Positions 55,064-63,635 of a stretch of 64,000 bases of DNA are shown piece after piece. Each line of letters starts with the position of its first letter. Within the stretch, counting starts at the first letter, position 1. The stretch is from Robbsia andropogonis. Lineage in GTDB: Bacteria; Pseudomonadota; Gammaproteobacteria; Burkholderiales; Burkholderiaceae. The translations under genes were made by a program, and so were the position numbers. The stretch covers positions 1 to 64,000 of the forward strand of contig NZ_LAQU01000003.1 of the NCBI RefSeq assembly GCF_000970345.1, in the 5' to 3' direction. Below the pieces are notes generated by a model, which did no database searches, had not been told where the DNA came from, and saw only the letters and a list, made by a program, of their open reading frames with translations.

Positions 55064-56122
55064 TCAACGTCGAGTAGCGAGACTCGCATGGTTTGCTCGC
55101 CCCGAACGGCTTTCCACATAGACGTTCCGTGAATCGTCTGTTGTCGAATTCATGTTCGAGAAAGTGTGCGCGCGTAAATGATCACTTGGCGCTGAAAACA
55201 TATCTTGTCCGTATCGGGTATCAAGTCCGAGATTTAGCCGCGGATAAGATAACGGCGTGCCCTCGAAAGGCGAATCGTTAAACGAACCGAATTCGTAGCG
55301 CCCCCGACCTGTAACGAGCGCGGAGATCCGTTCAGCCGCGCTGAACCTGGATCGATGATCTGCCTGATACCCGGACCCGCTCATATCTTCCCGATACCGA
55401 CCCACGTCATGGCCATCGCTCCCGCGTCCATGGCGCCGCACCTTCGGTATCGCTCCCGTTGACGCCCCCCCTTCCTTTTGCCCACTCAGCGGCGCTGTCG
55501 CGCTGGCGCGCTGCTGGGCGCGTCTTGCCCGAGCGGCGCTATTCGGGCGCCCAAACTTTGGCAGGGCCGCGCTGGCGGCAGACTGCATATGCGCCGCGGT
55601 CACCCTCGCACGGTATTGCTGAAACTCGGAAGATATTTCTTTATGATCGTTCAAAATATCCCGCCGGTGCGCTGCGACCTTCATAGCGGCCGTCTTTAAA
55701 GGCTTCGCCGCAACTTGGCCGACGGTACTTGCAATTCCATTCACCGTCGGTACGATCTCATTGTCGAGAATCCGTGTGGCCTCCGCGATCTGAGCAGGCT
55801 CGGCGAGCGGCGTCGGTGCGTGCATATCCCACGTGGCTTGCGTCAATCTCTCGATCAACTTATCGAGGGGTGGACCACCAGCGTCTTTTATTTTTCCGGC
55901 GGCGTCCAGAAACGCTGCGATATGATCCAGGAAATCGCAAAACCTGCTGCGGCCATCGCCCTCCTTCCATTCCATCCCTGTATGGCGCCACGCACGACTT
56001 GCCTCGAGTTGAAGCAAGGCGGCATCATTGTCGACATTCCAATCGTATTCCTTAATCCTGGCTGCAGTACATTCCTCGCACTTTTCGCAACTTCCATTTG
56101 TAGCAGAATTTCGACAGCTCAC
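55064..56122 (-). CDS. Unrecognised 352-residue protein with polar, repeat-poor C-terminus
   Basis: Not recognised. The N-terminal part carries four cysteines in a short span (CRNSATNGSCEKCEEC), possibly metal-binding. Next is a helical region of about 130 residues with LDKLIERLTQATWDMHAPTPLAEPAQIAEATRILDNE. From about residue 185 the sequence becomes Arg/Ser/Gly-rich and probably disordered. GTG start at 56122, preceded by an excellent ribosome site (GGAGGGCGAG), so it is a true translation start. It is the first of three genes transcribed away from the permease, and the most likely promoter lies in 56123-56431. Confidence 0.75.
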   Translation of the reverse strand: MSCRNSATNGSCEKCEECTAARIKEYDWNVDNDAALLQLEASRAWRHTGMEWKEGDGRSRFCDFLDHIAAFLDAAGKIKDAGGPPLDKLIERLTQATWDMHAPTPLAEPAQIAEATRILDNEIVPTVNGIASTVGQVAAKPLKTAAMKVAAHRRDILNDHKEISSEFQQYRARVTAAHMQSAASAALPKFGRPNSAARARRAQQRASATAPLSGQKEGGASTGAIPKVRRHGRGSDGHDVGRYREDMSGSGYQADHRSRFSAAERISALVTGRGRYEFGSFNDSPFEGTPLSYPRLNLGLDTRYGQDMFSAPSDHLRAHTFSNMNSTTDDSRNVYVESRSGRANHASLATRR

Positions 56123-56431
56123 CTCGCCCTCCGTTTATCTAGCCACCCCTTATTCCGTTCCCTAAAAATAACCAATCCAGACGCAATCCGACAGTCGTCC
56201 GCATGACCTAACATTTGATCTTGCAACGTTGCGCTTTGCAGTAAGGGACAACGGGACAATGACTTAATCAATAGGGGAGCACGATGGATTCGATGATCCG
56301 GATTTCGACCGCTATCTTTCTCGCTTTGCAAGATGCAAGATGCAATATGTAATATGCATTGCGAAACACTTAGAATCTTCCAAGCGACGATCATCTTCCT
56401 TCCACCACTTCATTCTTTAACGGCGAGTGCA
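56123..56431. other. Divergent intergenic region between the unknown block and the permease
   Basis: A+T-richer than the surroundings. It has tandem near-repeats of GCAAGAT and GCAATATGTAATATGCATTGC at 56330-56361, which are partly palindromic and may be an operator or a low-complexity remnant. No gene or clear promoter. Confidence 0.5.
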
Positions 56432-57850
56432 ATGTATTTTTTGTCGCAACTGCTCAGGACAAAGCCTGTTGGAGAGGCATCGGGGCATCAACACCCAAAC
56501 AACGCGGCGCGGCCTTGCCTGCAGCGCTCCCTTGGAGCGCTTGACCTTGTCATGCTTGGCATTGGTGCCATTGTCGGCACAGGGATATTCGTCTTGACAG
56601 GTACCGGTGCGATGATGGCCGGTCCGGGCCTAAGCCTTTCATTTATTGTCGCAGCATTGGCTTGCGGCTTGGCGGCACTGTCTTACGCTGAGTTCGCGTC
56701 TTCGATTCCGGTAGCGGGCTCGATCTACACCTATACCTATATCGCCATAGGAGAATTGGCTGCTTGGCTAATGGGTTGGATCCTTGCACTAGAATATGGC
56801 CTCGCAGTCTCAGCGGTTTCAATCGGGTGGTCCGGCTACTTCCAATCCTTGCTCAGCGGCTTTGGTATCTCGGTGCCTATCGCATTGCAGGCTGCACCGG
56901 GGTCAATCCCTGGTGTAGCGACACTCTTTAATCTGCCCGCATTTCTAGTAGTAATGTTGATTACGTCGCTATTAGCTATTGGTATCCATAGCACGTCTAA
57001 AGTCAACAACGTAATGGTCGCCATAAAGATCGGCGTCGTACTGCTCGTGATCGGTGTTGGCGCGTTTCATGTGCGGCCTGAAAACTGGCGCCCGTTCCTG
57101 CCCATGGGCATTTCCGGGGTGTTCCAAGCCGCTGCCATCATGTTTTTTGCCTATATCGGATTTGATGCGGTAAGCGGTGCATCGGAAGAGGTAAAAAACC
57201 CGAAACGAGACTTGCCGATTGGCATCATCGGATCGCTGCTCGTATGCACGATCTTATACATCGGAGTTACCACAGTCCTGACAGGCATCACACCTTGGCA
57301 GAATTTTGCTGGCATTGCCCACCCGGTTTCCCTTTCTTTTCAGCAAATCGGGGTGAACTGGATGGCCGGATGTATCGATTTAGCCGCCGTCGTGGGAATG
57401 CTGACAGTCATGTTGGTCATGGCTTACGGACAGACCCGTTTGTTATTCGCCATGTCGCGCGACGGACTGCTGCCGCCGGCCCTTTCGACAGTCCACCACC
57501 GTTTTAAGACGCCCTATCTGGCAACTTGGCTTGTTGGTCTTGTGTTTGGCCTCATCGGCGCCCTAGTGCCTTTGCAAAAACTTGCTGAGTTAGTCAATTT
57601 CGGTACGTTGTCTGCTTTTGCAATGGTATCCGTATCAGTCATCGTAATGCGCCATACGCATAAAGATCTTCATCGCGGCTTCCGATGCCCAGGCGTGCCC
57701 TGGATTCCCGGCGTGTCCATTGTGATGTGCTTGTTTTTACTCATGCAGTTACAGACACTGACCTGGATCGCTTTTGCAATCTGGGTGTTAGCGGGGCTGT
57801 TCGTTTATTTCGGCTATGCACGTAAGCGCGCACATATCGGCCGTCGATGA
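56432..57850 (+). CDS. APC-family amino acid permease
   Basis: Integral membrane secondary transporter. 472 residues with about twelve hydrophobic helices. The first helix reads LGALDLVMLGIGAIVGTGIFVLTG, the APC family hallmark (GIGAIVGTGIF). ALSYAEFASSIPVAGSIYTY and AAIMFFAYIGFDAVSGASEEVKNPKRDLPIGI are also diagnostic. It is most like the cationic amino acid/YfnA-type branch; substrate not defined. ATG 56432 has a weak GAG upstream, and the longer frame is disregarded because its extra residues lack any family match. It converges on nothing and is followed by a small ORF. Confidence 0.9.
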   Translation: MYFLSQLLRTKPVGEASGHQHPNNAARPCLQRSLGALDLVMLGIGAIVGTGIFVLTGTGAMMAGPGLSLSFIVAALACGLAALSYAEFASSIPVAGSIYTYTYIAIGELAAWLMGWILALEYGLAVSAVSIGWSGYFQSLLSGFGISVPIALQAAPGSIPGVATLFNLPAFLVVMLITSLLAIGIHSTSKVNNVMVAIKIGVVLLVIGVGAFHVRPENWRPFLPMGISGVFQAAAIMFFAYIGFDAVSGASEEVKNPKRDLPIGIIGSLLVCTILYIGVTTVLTGITPWQNFAGIAHPVSLSFQQIGVNWMAGCIDLAAVVGMLTVMLVMAYGQTRLLFAMSRDGLLPPALSTVHHRFKTPYLATWLVGLVFGLIGALVPLQKLAELVNFGTLSAFAMVSVSVIVMRHTHKDLHRGFRCPGVPWIPGVSIVMCLFLLMQLQTLTWIAFAIWVLAGLFVYFGYARKRAHIGRR

Positions 57851-57863
57851 CTTGACTCACGCT

Positions 57864-57890
57864 GCCTGAACAGTACGACAGCGCTCAGGC
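57864..57890 (+). terminator. Candidate terminator downstream of the permease
   Basis: GCCTGA and TCAGGC pair perfectly across a 15-base loop; TTGTCAC follows and a T7 run comes 30 bases later. Weak. Confidence 0.3.
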
Positions 57891-58004
57891 TTGTCACACT
57901 GCGCGTGTTCCGCGAGTCGTTTTTTTATCCTGTCCACATGGCTAGGTGCCCGACGATACGGTCATAAGGATGCCTTTATCATCAATAATAAAGTAATGAT
58001 CTGA

Positions 58005-58019
58005 CCCTGCATTGCAGGG
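58005..58019. repeat. Small hairpin CCCTGC-ATT-GCAGGG
   Basis: A perfect 6-bp stem with a 3-base loop at the 5' end of the small ORF. It may be a terminator remnant from the permease or a translation-occluding structure. Confidence 0.7.
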
Positions 58020-58023
58020 GCAT

Positions 58024-58377
58024 GTGCTGCAGTTAGCAGTGCTTGATCTGCCTGGAACAGGCATCGTTCATGTCACCTTACTGTACGCCGAGGATCCAGA
58101 ATATTGTCTTATTTTTGGGTCGCTGTCCGAACACGGCGTCAGCCAGCAAGACCTGACTCATATGAGTAAGAGGGCGTTCGGGAAATACCTCCGGCATTAC
58201 CGCGAAGTATCGGTATTGTTGGAACCATGGGGCGATACCAGGGTGCTGGATCTCGCAAGCTTTCCATCGGTAAGTGCTCTGATAACAGCGTTGGAAGACA
58301 ATCTGCGTCTAGCCGGATTCACCGTGGGAACGCATCACGATTTCCGTGTCCAGGCGATTGTTCCGGTGCGTCGCTGA
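58024..58377 (+). CDS. Small hypothetical protein
   Basis: 117 residues from GTG 58024, or 121 from TTG 58012, without a recognised domain. The pattern (short beta-strand start VLQLAVLDLPGTGIVHVTLLYAEDPEYCLIFG, then helices) is compatible with a folded cytosolic protein. A perfect hairpin (CCCTGC-ATT-GCAGGG, 58005-58019) covers the TTG, which makes the GTG or a later start more likely. It converges with metK. Confidence 0.5.
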   Translation: MLQLAVLDLPGTGIVHVTLLYAEDPEYCLIFGSLSEHGVSQQDLTHMSKRAFGKYLRHYREVSVLLEPWGDTRVLDLASFPSVSALITALEDNLRLAGFTVGTHHDFRVQAIVPVRR

Positions 58378-58435
58378 GGCGATCCCCAAAGTGGGCAGCG
58401 GCAGCCCGATCGTCGCCCCTGCCCCTTAAAGCAAA

Positions 58436-58464
58436 TGCGCCATGCTAAATAGTCACATGGCGCA
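58436..58464 (-). terminator. Intrinsic terminator downstream of metK
   Basis: TGCGCCATG and CATGGCGCA form a perfect 9-bp stem with an 11-base loop; on the minus strand it is followed by TTTGCTTT. It begins about 49 bases after the metK stop. Confidence 0.75.
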
Positions 58465-58512
58465 CAAACATTCCCGCCGCCCCTGCGATGGGAACAAAAC
58501 CGCATGACAAAA

Positions 58513-59685
58513 TCAGCGCTTGGTACCTGCGGCCTCCGCCAGAGCGGCTGCCTTGTCTGTTGCTTCCCAGGTGAATTCCGGTTCTTCACGTCCAAAGTGA
58601 CCATACGCGGCGGTCTTTTGATAAATCGGTCGCAGCAGGTCGAGCATCTTGACGATACCCTTTGGACGCAGATCGAAGTGCTCGCGCACCAGCTTCGTGA
58701 TGATCTCGTCAGCGACCTTGCCTGTCCCAAACGTATTTACCATGACCGACGTCGGCTCAGCCACACCGATCGCGTACGATACCTGGATCAAAGCCTTCGA
58801 CGCCAAGCCTGCGGCAACGATATTTTTTGCCACGTAACGGCCAGCATACGCTGCCGAGCGATCCACCTTCGACGGATCCTTTCCGGAAAACGCGCCGCCA
58901 CCATGGGGCGCCGCACCACCGTATGTATCCACGATGATTTTACGGCCGGTCAAACCGCAATCGCCCTGCGGACCGCCAATGACAAAACGGCCGGTTGGAT
59001 TAACCAGGAACTTTATATCGCCCTTGATCAATTCTTTCGGCATGACCGGCTTGATGATTTCTTCGATGACCGCTTCTCTCAGACGACCGAGCTCGATGTC
59101 TGGAGAGTGTTGCGTCGACAACACAACCGTATCGATGGAGTGGGGCTTGCCGTCGACATAACGCACGGTAACCTGCGACTTTGCATCCGGGCGGAGCCAG
59201 TTCAGCCGACCATCGCGACGCAGGTCCGCCTGGCGCTCGACCAAACGATGCGATAGATAAATCGGCAAAGGCATCAGTTCCGGGGTTTCATCACATGCAT
59301 AGCCGAACATCAAGCCTTGGTCGCCCGCGCCTTGATCAAGGTTATTGTCGTGCGCCCGGTCCACGCCCTGGGCAATATCCGGGGATTGCTTGTCGTACGC
59401 AACCAACACCGCGCAGCCTTTGTAGTCAATACCGAAATCGGTATTGTCGTAACCAATCTTTCGGATCGTATCGCGGGCAATCTGGATGTAGTCAATATTA
59501 GCCGTGGTGGTAATTTCGCCGGCAAGGACCACCAAACCAGTGTTACACAGCGTTTCCGCAGCAACGCGTGCGTATTTATCCTGTGCAAGGATGCCATCCA
59601 GGATCGCATCGGATATCTGGTCGGCAACTTTGTCGGGATGACCTTCAGAGACGGATTCGGAAGTAAACAGATAATCGTTTGACAC
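58513..59685 (-). CDS. metK: S-adenosylmethionine synthetase
   Basis: Makes S-adenosylmethionine from methionine and ATP. About 390 residues. [19 protein letters not shown] at the N-terminus, [24 protein letters not shown], and the loop [19 protein letters not shown] are diagnostic. I chose the GTG at 59685 because GGAG lies nine bases upstream and it gives the typical [18 protein letters not shown] start; the ATG 15 bases earlier contains that ribosome site. A leader of about 225 bases separates it from the best -10 element at 59918-59923. Confidence 0.97.
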   Translation of the reverse strand: MSNDYLFTSESVSEGHPDKVADQISDAILDGILAQDKYARVAAETLCNTGLVVLAGEITTTANIDYIQIARDTIRKIGYDNTDFGIDYKGCAVLVAYDKQSPDIAQGVDRAHDNNLDQGAGDQGLMFGYACDETPELMPLPIYLSHRLVERQADLRRDGRLNWLRPDAKSQVTVRYVDGKPHSIDTVVLSTQHSPDIELGRLREAVIEEIIKPVMPKELIKGDIKFLVNPTGRFVIGGPQGDCGLTGRKIIVDTYGGAAPHGGGAFSGKDPSKVDRSAAYAGRYVAKNIVAAGLASKALIQVSYAIGVAEPTSVMVNTFGTGKVADEIITKLVREHFDLRPKGIVKMLDLLRPIYQKTAAYGHFGREEPEFTWEATDKAAALAEAAGTKR

Positions 59686-59999
59686 TTTGCAACGCTCCAT
59701 AAAGCATTAATCGGTTACGAGAGGACATTTGGTGCATCACGTAGCCGACTTTTTTACTTTACGAGAGAGCTAAATCCTCGTGAGGCTGCAAAGCGGCGAC
59801 GCTTTAGCGGTTTTTTCGCGATCCGTGGGATGCCGACAATATGACATTGCTCGACCCCATGGACCGCCTTCGCCCCGCAAGTTGTCCGTTAACTCGGCGA
59901 AGATGGTGTTAGGCATTATTATAGCGACTTTGCTTTTTCTGCGCTCGATCCGGCTGACTTAATTATCCCGCAGGCCGGACGGTCACCAATTTTGCCACT
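59686..59999 (-). other. Divergent intergenic region and metK leader
   Basis: Holds a TATAAT on the minus strand (59918-59923) as likely metK -10, overlapping TATTAT-like sequence for the acyltransferase on the plus strand. It also holds a hairpin AAAGCG-GCGA-CGCTTT at 59790-59805 within the metK leader. The rest is unstructured to my eye. Confidence 0.55.
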
Positions 60000-60884
60000 A
60001 TGTTTACACGCCTTGGCACTTCATTCGCGATCGGATTGCTTCGCTTTCTCGCCGTATTGCCATATGGCCTCGTCGCCCGATTTGGCGCTGGACTGGGGAC
60101 TTTGCTGTACCTGATCCCGAGCCGCCGGCGTCAAGTCGTTCACATCAACCTTAAATTGTGCTTCCCGGAGTGGGATGACGCTCACCGGGAACGTATCGCG
60201 CGGCAAACTTTTCAGCATGCCATCCGAAGCTATATCGAGCGGAGCGTGCAGTGGTTCGGCAGTGCACGCAAACTGGAGAAATTAATTCAGATTGACAGCG
60301 CCATCGATTTGGCCAATCCCGACATGCCACCGACGATTTTTTTAGGGATGCACTTCGTCGGAATCGAGGCTGGTTCGATTTTCCTCAATCACGCGCTTAA
60401 TCGCCCATGCGGGGCGCTCTATCAGCCGCTCTCAAATCCAGAGGTCAATCGTATCGCCAAGGAAGCGCGCGGACGTTTCAACGCGGAAATGGTGTCACGC
60501 GCCGATAGCGCGCGTGCCGTCATGAGGATGCTCCGCGCTCGGAAGCCGGTCATGCTCGGGGCGGATATGGACTATGGCGAGCGGAATTCGGCGTTCGTAC
60601 CCTTCTTTGGTGTCGAGGCGTGCACGCTCACCAGCGTGTCCCGGATGGCCAAGGCAGGCCATGCGCAGGTTTTGCCGTTTATTTGCGAGGTGTTGCCGAA
60701 CTACCACGGTTACCGGCTCAAAATTTTCGCGCCGTGGCAGAATTATCCGACGGATAACGATGTAGCGGATGCCCGCCGGATGAATGCGTTCCTCGAGGAA
60801 CACATTCCCGCCATGGCCGAACAATATTACTGGGTGCACAAACGCTTCAAGACGCGCCCGCCCGGCGAGCCCGGATTTTATTAA
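60000..60884 (+). CDS. Lipid A biosynthesis (lysophospholipid) acyltransferase
   Basis: LpxL/HtrB-type acyltransferase, expected to add a secondary acyl chain to lipid A at the inner membrane. 294 residues. An N-terminal membrane helix (FAIGLLRFLAVLPYGLVARFGAGLG) precedes the HFVGIE catalytic motif (HX4E-type) near residue 118, a GALYQPLSNPEVNRI segment, and the MLGADMDYGERNSAFVPFFG block. It ends with QYYWVHKRFKTRPPGEPGFY, typical of the family. In Burkholderia genomes, as I recall, metK is followed by two such genes and then dapF; here the eCIS genes follow instead. Confidence 0.93.
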   Translation: MFTRLGTSFAIGLLRFLAVLPYGLVARFGAGLGTLLYLIPSRRRQVVHINLKLCFPEWDDAHRERIARQTFQHAIRSYIERSVQWFGSARKLEKLIQIDSAIDLANPDMPPTIFLGMHFVGIEAGSIFLNHALNRPCGALYQPLSNPEVNRIAKEARGRFNAEMVSRADSARAVMRMLRARKPVMLGADMDYGERNSAFVPFFGVEACTLTSVSRMAKAGHAQVLPFICEVLPNYHGYRLKIFAPWQNYPTDNDVADARRMNAFLEEHIPAMAEQYYWVHKRFKTRPPGEPGFY

Positions 60885-60942
60885 TTTGCATTCGGCCATG
60901 TGATAATACGACGCGTTTGAGATTGCGCCATAGACGTATCTC

Positions 60943-62193
60943 TTAACCGTCAGTATCCGTCGGCGCATCTTCGCCCTCCTCCAACCAGGCCACCACAAGT
61001 GCCACGGTTACAGCAACCTGGGATTTCGTACGGCAGGTCGCCAGCAACAGGTAGGCCAGCATCGACTCCTTATCGGGTTGCCCCTTCCTCAACCGCGCTG
61101 AACGCTCCGCCTGCGTGAGCAGGAGCCTACGAGGACGCTCGTTTTTAAAAACGGAAATGAGCTTGGTGGCAAAAAGCAACATAGCGTAATCCGCATCGTC
61201 GTTGGAATCCGTTTCCGCAACCAGCGCGTCATCCGCCATGTTGTGCGTGGGGGACGGCGTGTTGCTCTCAGCCATGTCAAGATGCAATTGACGTATTGAT
61301 TGCAATAGCCTTTCAGCCAGCGGTTGGGGGTCGGCAATCTGTTCGCATCCGTCGTTCAGCGCAATTGGATCAATCGTCCTGGCTAGGGCAATAAAGGAAG
61401 TCATTAGCACAGTCAGCGAGGCAAGCATGCCGGCAAACGGCCCCTCGTCGTTACGTAAGGCATCACGGATTCGCAAAAAATCGCGCTTGTCGAAGCGCCT
61501 AGGAGCGCCCATCTTCCATCCGGCCTCGATGCCCAAACGCGCACCCACCGTCTCAAGCGCTCGCTCCCAGGCAGCAAGGAACGGTCGGTCGATGCTAACG
61601 GTGCCATCGATCTCGACAACGGGCCAGACCGGTTCTGCCGCGGCACCGACAGGAATCTCCACCGGTACGGTGACAGCGTAGCTCATGCACAGGCGAGGAT
61701 TATTGCCTTTTAGCGCTTGCCAGAATTGCCCGAGTGCATCGAGATTTTCGGACTGGGGCAGTACGCGGCAGAATGCACCCGGTATTGTCTTGAGCGTTCT
61801 GTGCCGTAGCAATGCATCGAGCACGATTTGCGGAATCCGAAGTGCGGGCGAGTCGCGATCCGTCGCCACAGGGTCCAGCTCCACGCCCCCTTCATCGTTT
61901 TTTGTCCGCCAGCAGGTAATCAGATAAGAAAATCGCAGGAATATTCGGGAAGGCTTCCAGTGGGTTGTACTTCCCTCGGATTCTCGGGCCTCACCGAGAC
62001 GAACATCCAAGTCCTCATGCACGTCATACAGAAATACGCTGACTTTCTGCTTTGTCACCGTAGTAGGGACGCGAAAGGTCACACAACTGTCGGAATGACA
62101 CACAATTTTCTTTTCGGCTAACGCCGAATTGATAATTTCTTCCACCGCTTTCGTGACTGTCGTCAACGCCCGGCCCATCACATTGTTCGCCAT
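60943..62193 (-). CDS. eCIS Pvc16/DUF4255-family protein, copy B
   Basis: An N-terminal Pvc16 (DUF4255) domain, about residues 1-190, carries VSVFLYDVHEDLDVRLGEA, RIFLRFSYLITCWR and AFCRVLPQSENLDALGQFWQALKG. These are the family's hallmark segments. In PVC and AFP particles this protein (Pvc16/Afp16) caps the tube/sheath and sets tail length. The 416-residue protein has a polar C-terminal part. ATG 62193 overlaps the previous stop by one base (TGATG) and has GGAGG upstream. It is the last gene of the eCIS operon on this strand. A role as a second cap or as an accessory is inferred. Confidence 0.85.
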   Translation of the reverse strand: MANNVMGRALTTVTKAVEEIINSALAEKKIVCHSDSCVTFRVPTTVTKQKVSVFLYDVHEDLDVRLGEARESEGSTTHWKPSRIFLRFSYLITCWRTKNDEGGVELDPVATDRDSPALRIPQIVLDALLRHRTLKTIPGAFCRVLPQSENLDALGQFWQALKGNNPRLCMSYAVTVPVEIPVGAAAEPVWPVVEIDGTVSIDRPFLAAWERALETVGARLGIEAGWKMGAPRRFDKRDFLRIRDALRNDEGPFAGMLASLTVLMTSFIALARTIDPIALNDGCEQIADPQPLAERLLQSIRQLHLDMAESNTPSPTHNMADDALVAETDSNDDADYAMLLFATKLISVFKNERPRRLLLTQAERSARLRKGQPDKESMLAYLLLATCRTKSQVAVTVALVVAWLEEGEDAPTDTDG

Positions 62194-63536
62194 CAATGGC
62201 CTCCTTCCTGGTTCAGACGCGATGCCTCACCCAACGGCACGCCCAAGCTTTGCGCCAGTGCCACGCATCCGAACAAACCAGCCAGAGCCATAACGTCAAG
62301 AGCGGATAAATACACATTGTCGGACGTGGAAACGATGTCGTTTCGCACGGTAGACCCGGCGGCTAAAGTGGGCTCGCCAATCGCCCCGTCGACGTCTGCT
62401 GGCATACGGTCAGCACGCCCCTGACACCACGCTGTCCAGGCGTGCGTCGCCAGATTCGACAATATCGGTGTAATTACCTCGGGGATATCCGCCGCCCGCA
62501 AGCCAACGCGGGTAAGCGCCCGTTTTACCGCAACATCCCAAGGCAACACGCCTTCGACATCCGAATTGCGCCATCGCACGGTGTTGGCACGGTTTTCCAA
62601 ATGTCGGATAAACGCGTCGTAATCAATCGCGTCTTTCAGGGAAATAGAACGGAGACCAAGCAAGCTGTGCGCCTCAGAAGGATCACGCCATTGCTTTGCC
62701 TCCTGGGACAAAACGTCCAGCAATTGCCGTTCTGCGTCTTTGAGGGTAGTTGCAGTTTTAAACGGCAGATTACGTTTGTCACTCTGTATGTCATGAGACC
62801 CGGAATTTTTAGAAAACTCCAGTACATTCAGAATCAAGCGCGCCGTGTATTCCGCTTCAGCAGTCACTTGCGGCGTCAGGCCATTCTCCGTCATGCCCTT
62901 CAGAACGATTTGACCAACCTCGCCCGGCGTCGCCGGCTGCTGCGCGGGTGCATACGGCACGGTAATCGTCAGGCCGAACGTCAAGCGCGGATGTGAATCC
63001 TCTAACGCCTGCCAAAATTGGCCAAGGCTGAACAGTTTTTCAGAAGGTGGCAGAATGCGACAGTAGGCGTCGGGAATCAGCGGATCACCGCGCAAGCCGA
63101 TCAGCGCGGTCAAAAGCGCATCGCTAATGCGCATCGCGTACGCTTCATCGGACTGGATCTGAGCATTCTCGATGCTCACGGGAAACCAACACGTGATCAA
63201 ATAGCACAATCTGATTGGCCGCTTTCCCGCCGAGAGAGGATATCGCGTACGGCCAATCGGCATCGCACTATGGCGCAACGCGCTATCTTCATGAACATCG
63301 TACAAAAACAAACTAATCAGCGTGTTTTTGCCTTGTGCCTTGCTACTTGGGATTTCGAATGTATATTTAATCTCAGTATTCGTGGCGCCCGCTAGCCTAT
63401 CACCGCGCCCCTCATACAAATCGCTTTTCAGTTGATCTTTCATTCGGCGTATCACGCGATCGGCGAGGCGATAACTCACTGACGACAACAAATTCTCCGA
63501 TGCCCCCCCCAATGGGTCTACTTTTTCCTTTATCAT
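62193..63536 (-). CDS. eCIS Pvc16/DUF4255-family protein, copy A
   Basis: A second protein of the same family, 447 residues, with LISLFLYDVHEDSALRH, IRLCYLITCWFP and YCRILPPSEKLFSLGQFWQALE in the same order as copy B. The rest differs. It has a predicted hydrophobic stretch near the C-terminus (LSALDVMALAGLFGCVALA). ATG 63536 overlaps the end of a short spacer after the AAA+ gene. Tandem copies suggest duplication and division of labour, or that one is specific to an alternative particle. Confidence 0.85.
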   Translation of the reverse strand: MIKEKVDPLGGASENLLSSVSYRLADRVIRRMKDQLKSDLYEGRGDRLAGATNTEIKYTFEIPSSKAQGKNTLISLFLYDVHEDSALRHSAMPIGRTRYPLSAGKRPIRLCYLITCWFPVSIENAQIQSDEAYAMRISDALLTALIGLRGDPLIPDAYCRILPPSEKLFSLGQFWQALEDSHPRLTFGLTITVPYAPAQQPATPGEVGQIVLKGMTENGLTPQVTAEAEYTARLILNVLEFSKNSGSHDIQSDKRNLPFKTATTLKDAERQLLDVLSQEAKQWRDPSEAHSLLGLRSISLKDAIDYDAFIRHLENRANTVRWRNSDVEGVLPWDVAVKRALTRVGLRAADIPEVITPILSNLATHAWTAWCQGRADRMPADVDGAIGEPTLAAGSTVRNDIVSTSDNVYLSALDVMALAGLFGCVALAQSLGVPLGEASRLNQEGGH

Positions 63537-63635
63537 TGCTCAAGCTCTCCTGTCGTTCCATCTTGTTTGCATCGTGCGCGTCTGGAAAAACTGCTTCGGA
63601 TACGCAGCGCTCCCAATCCAGGCAGCATGCCGGTG

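Noticed and set aside
58504..59256. 250-codon plus-strand ORF opposite metK
   Set aside because: It is the antisense shadow of metK, whose protein is unmistakable; similar long shadows occur opposite glmS, tssM, tssH and others.
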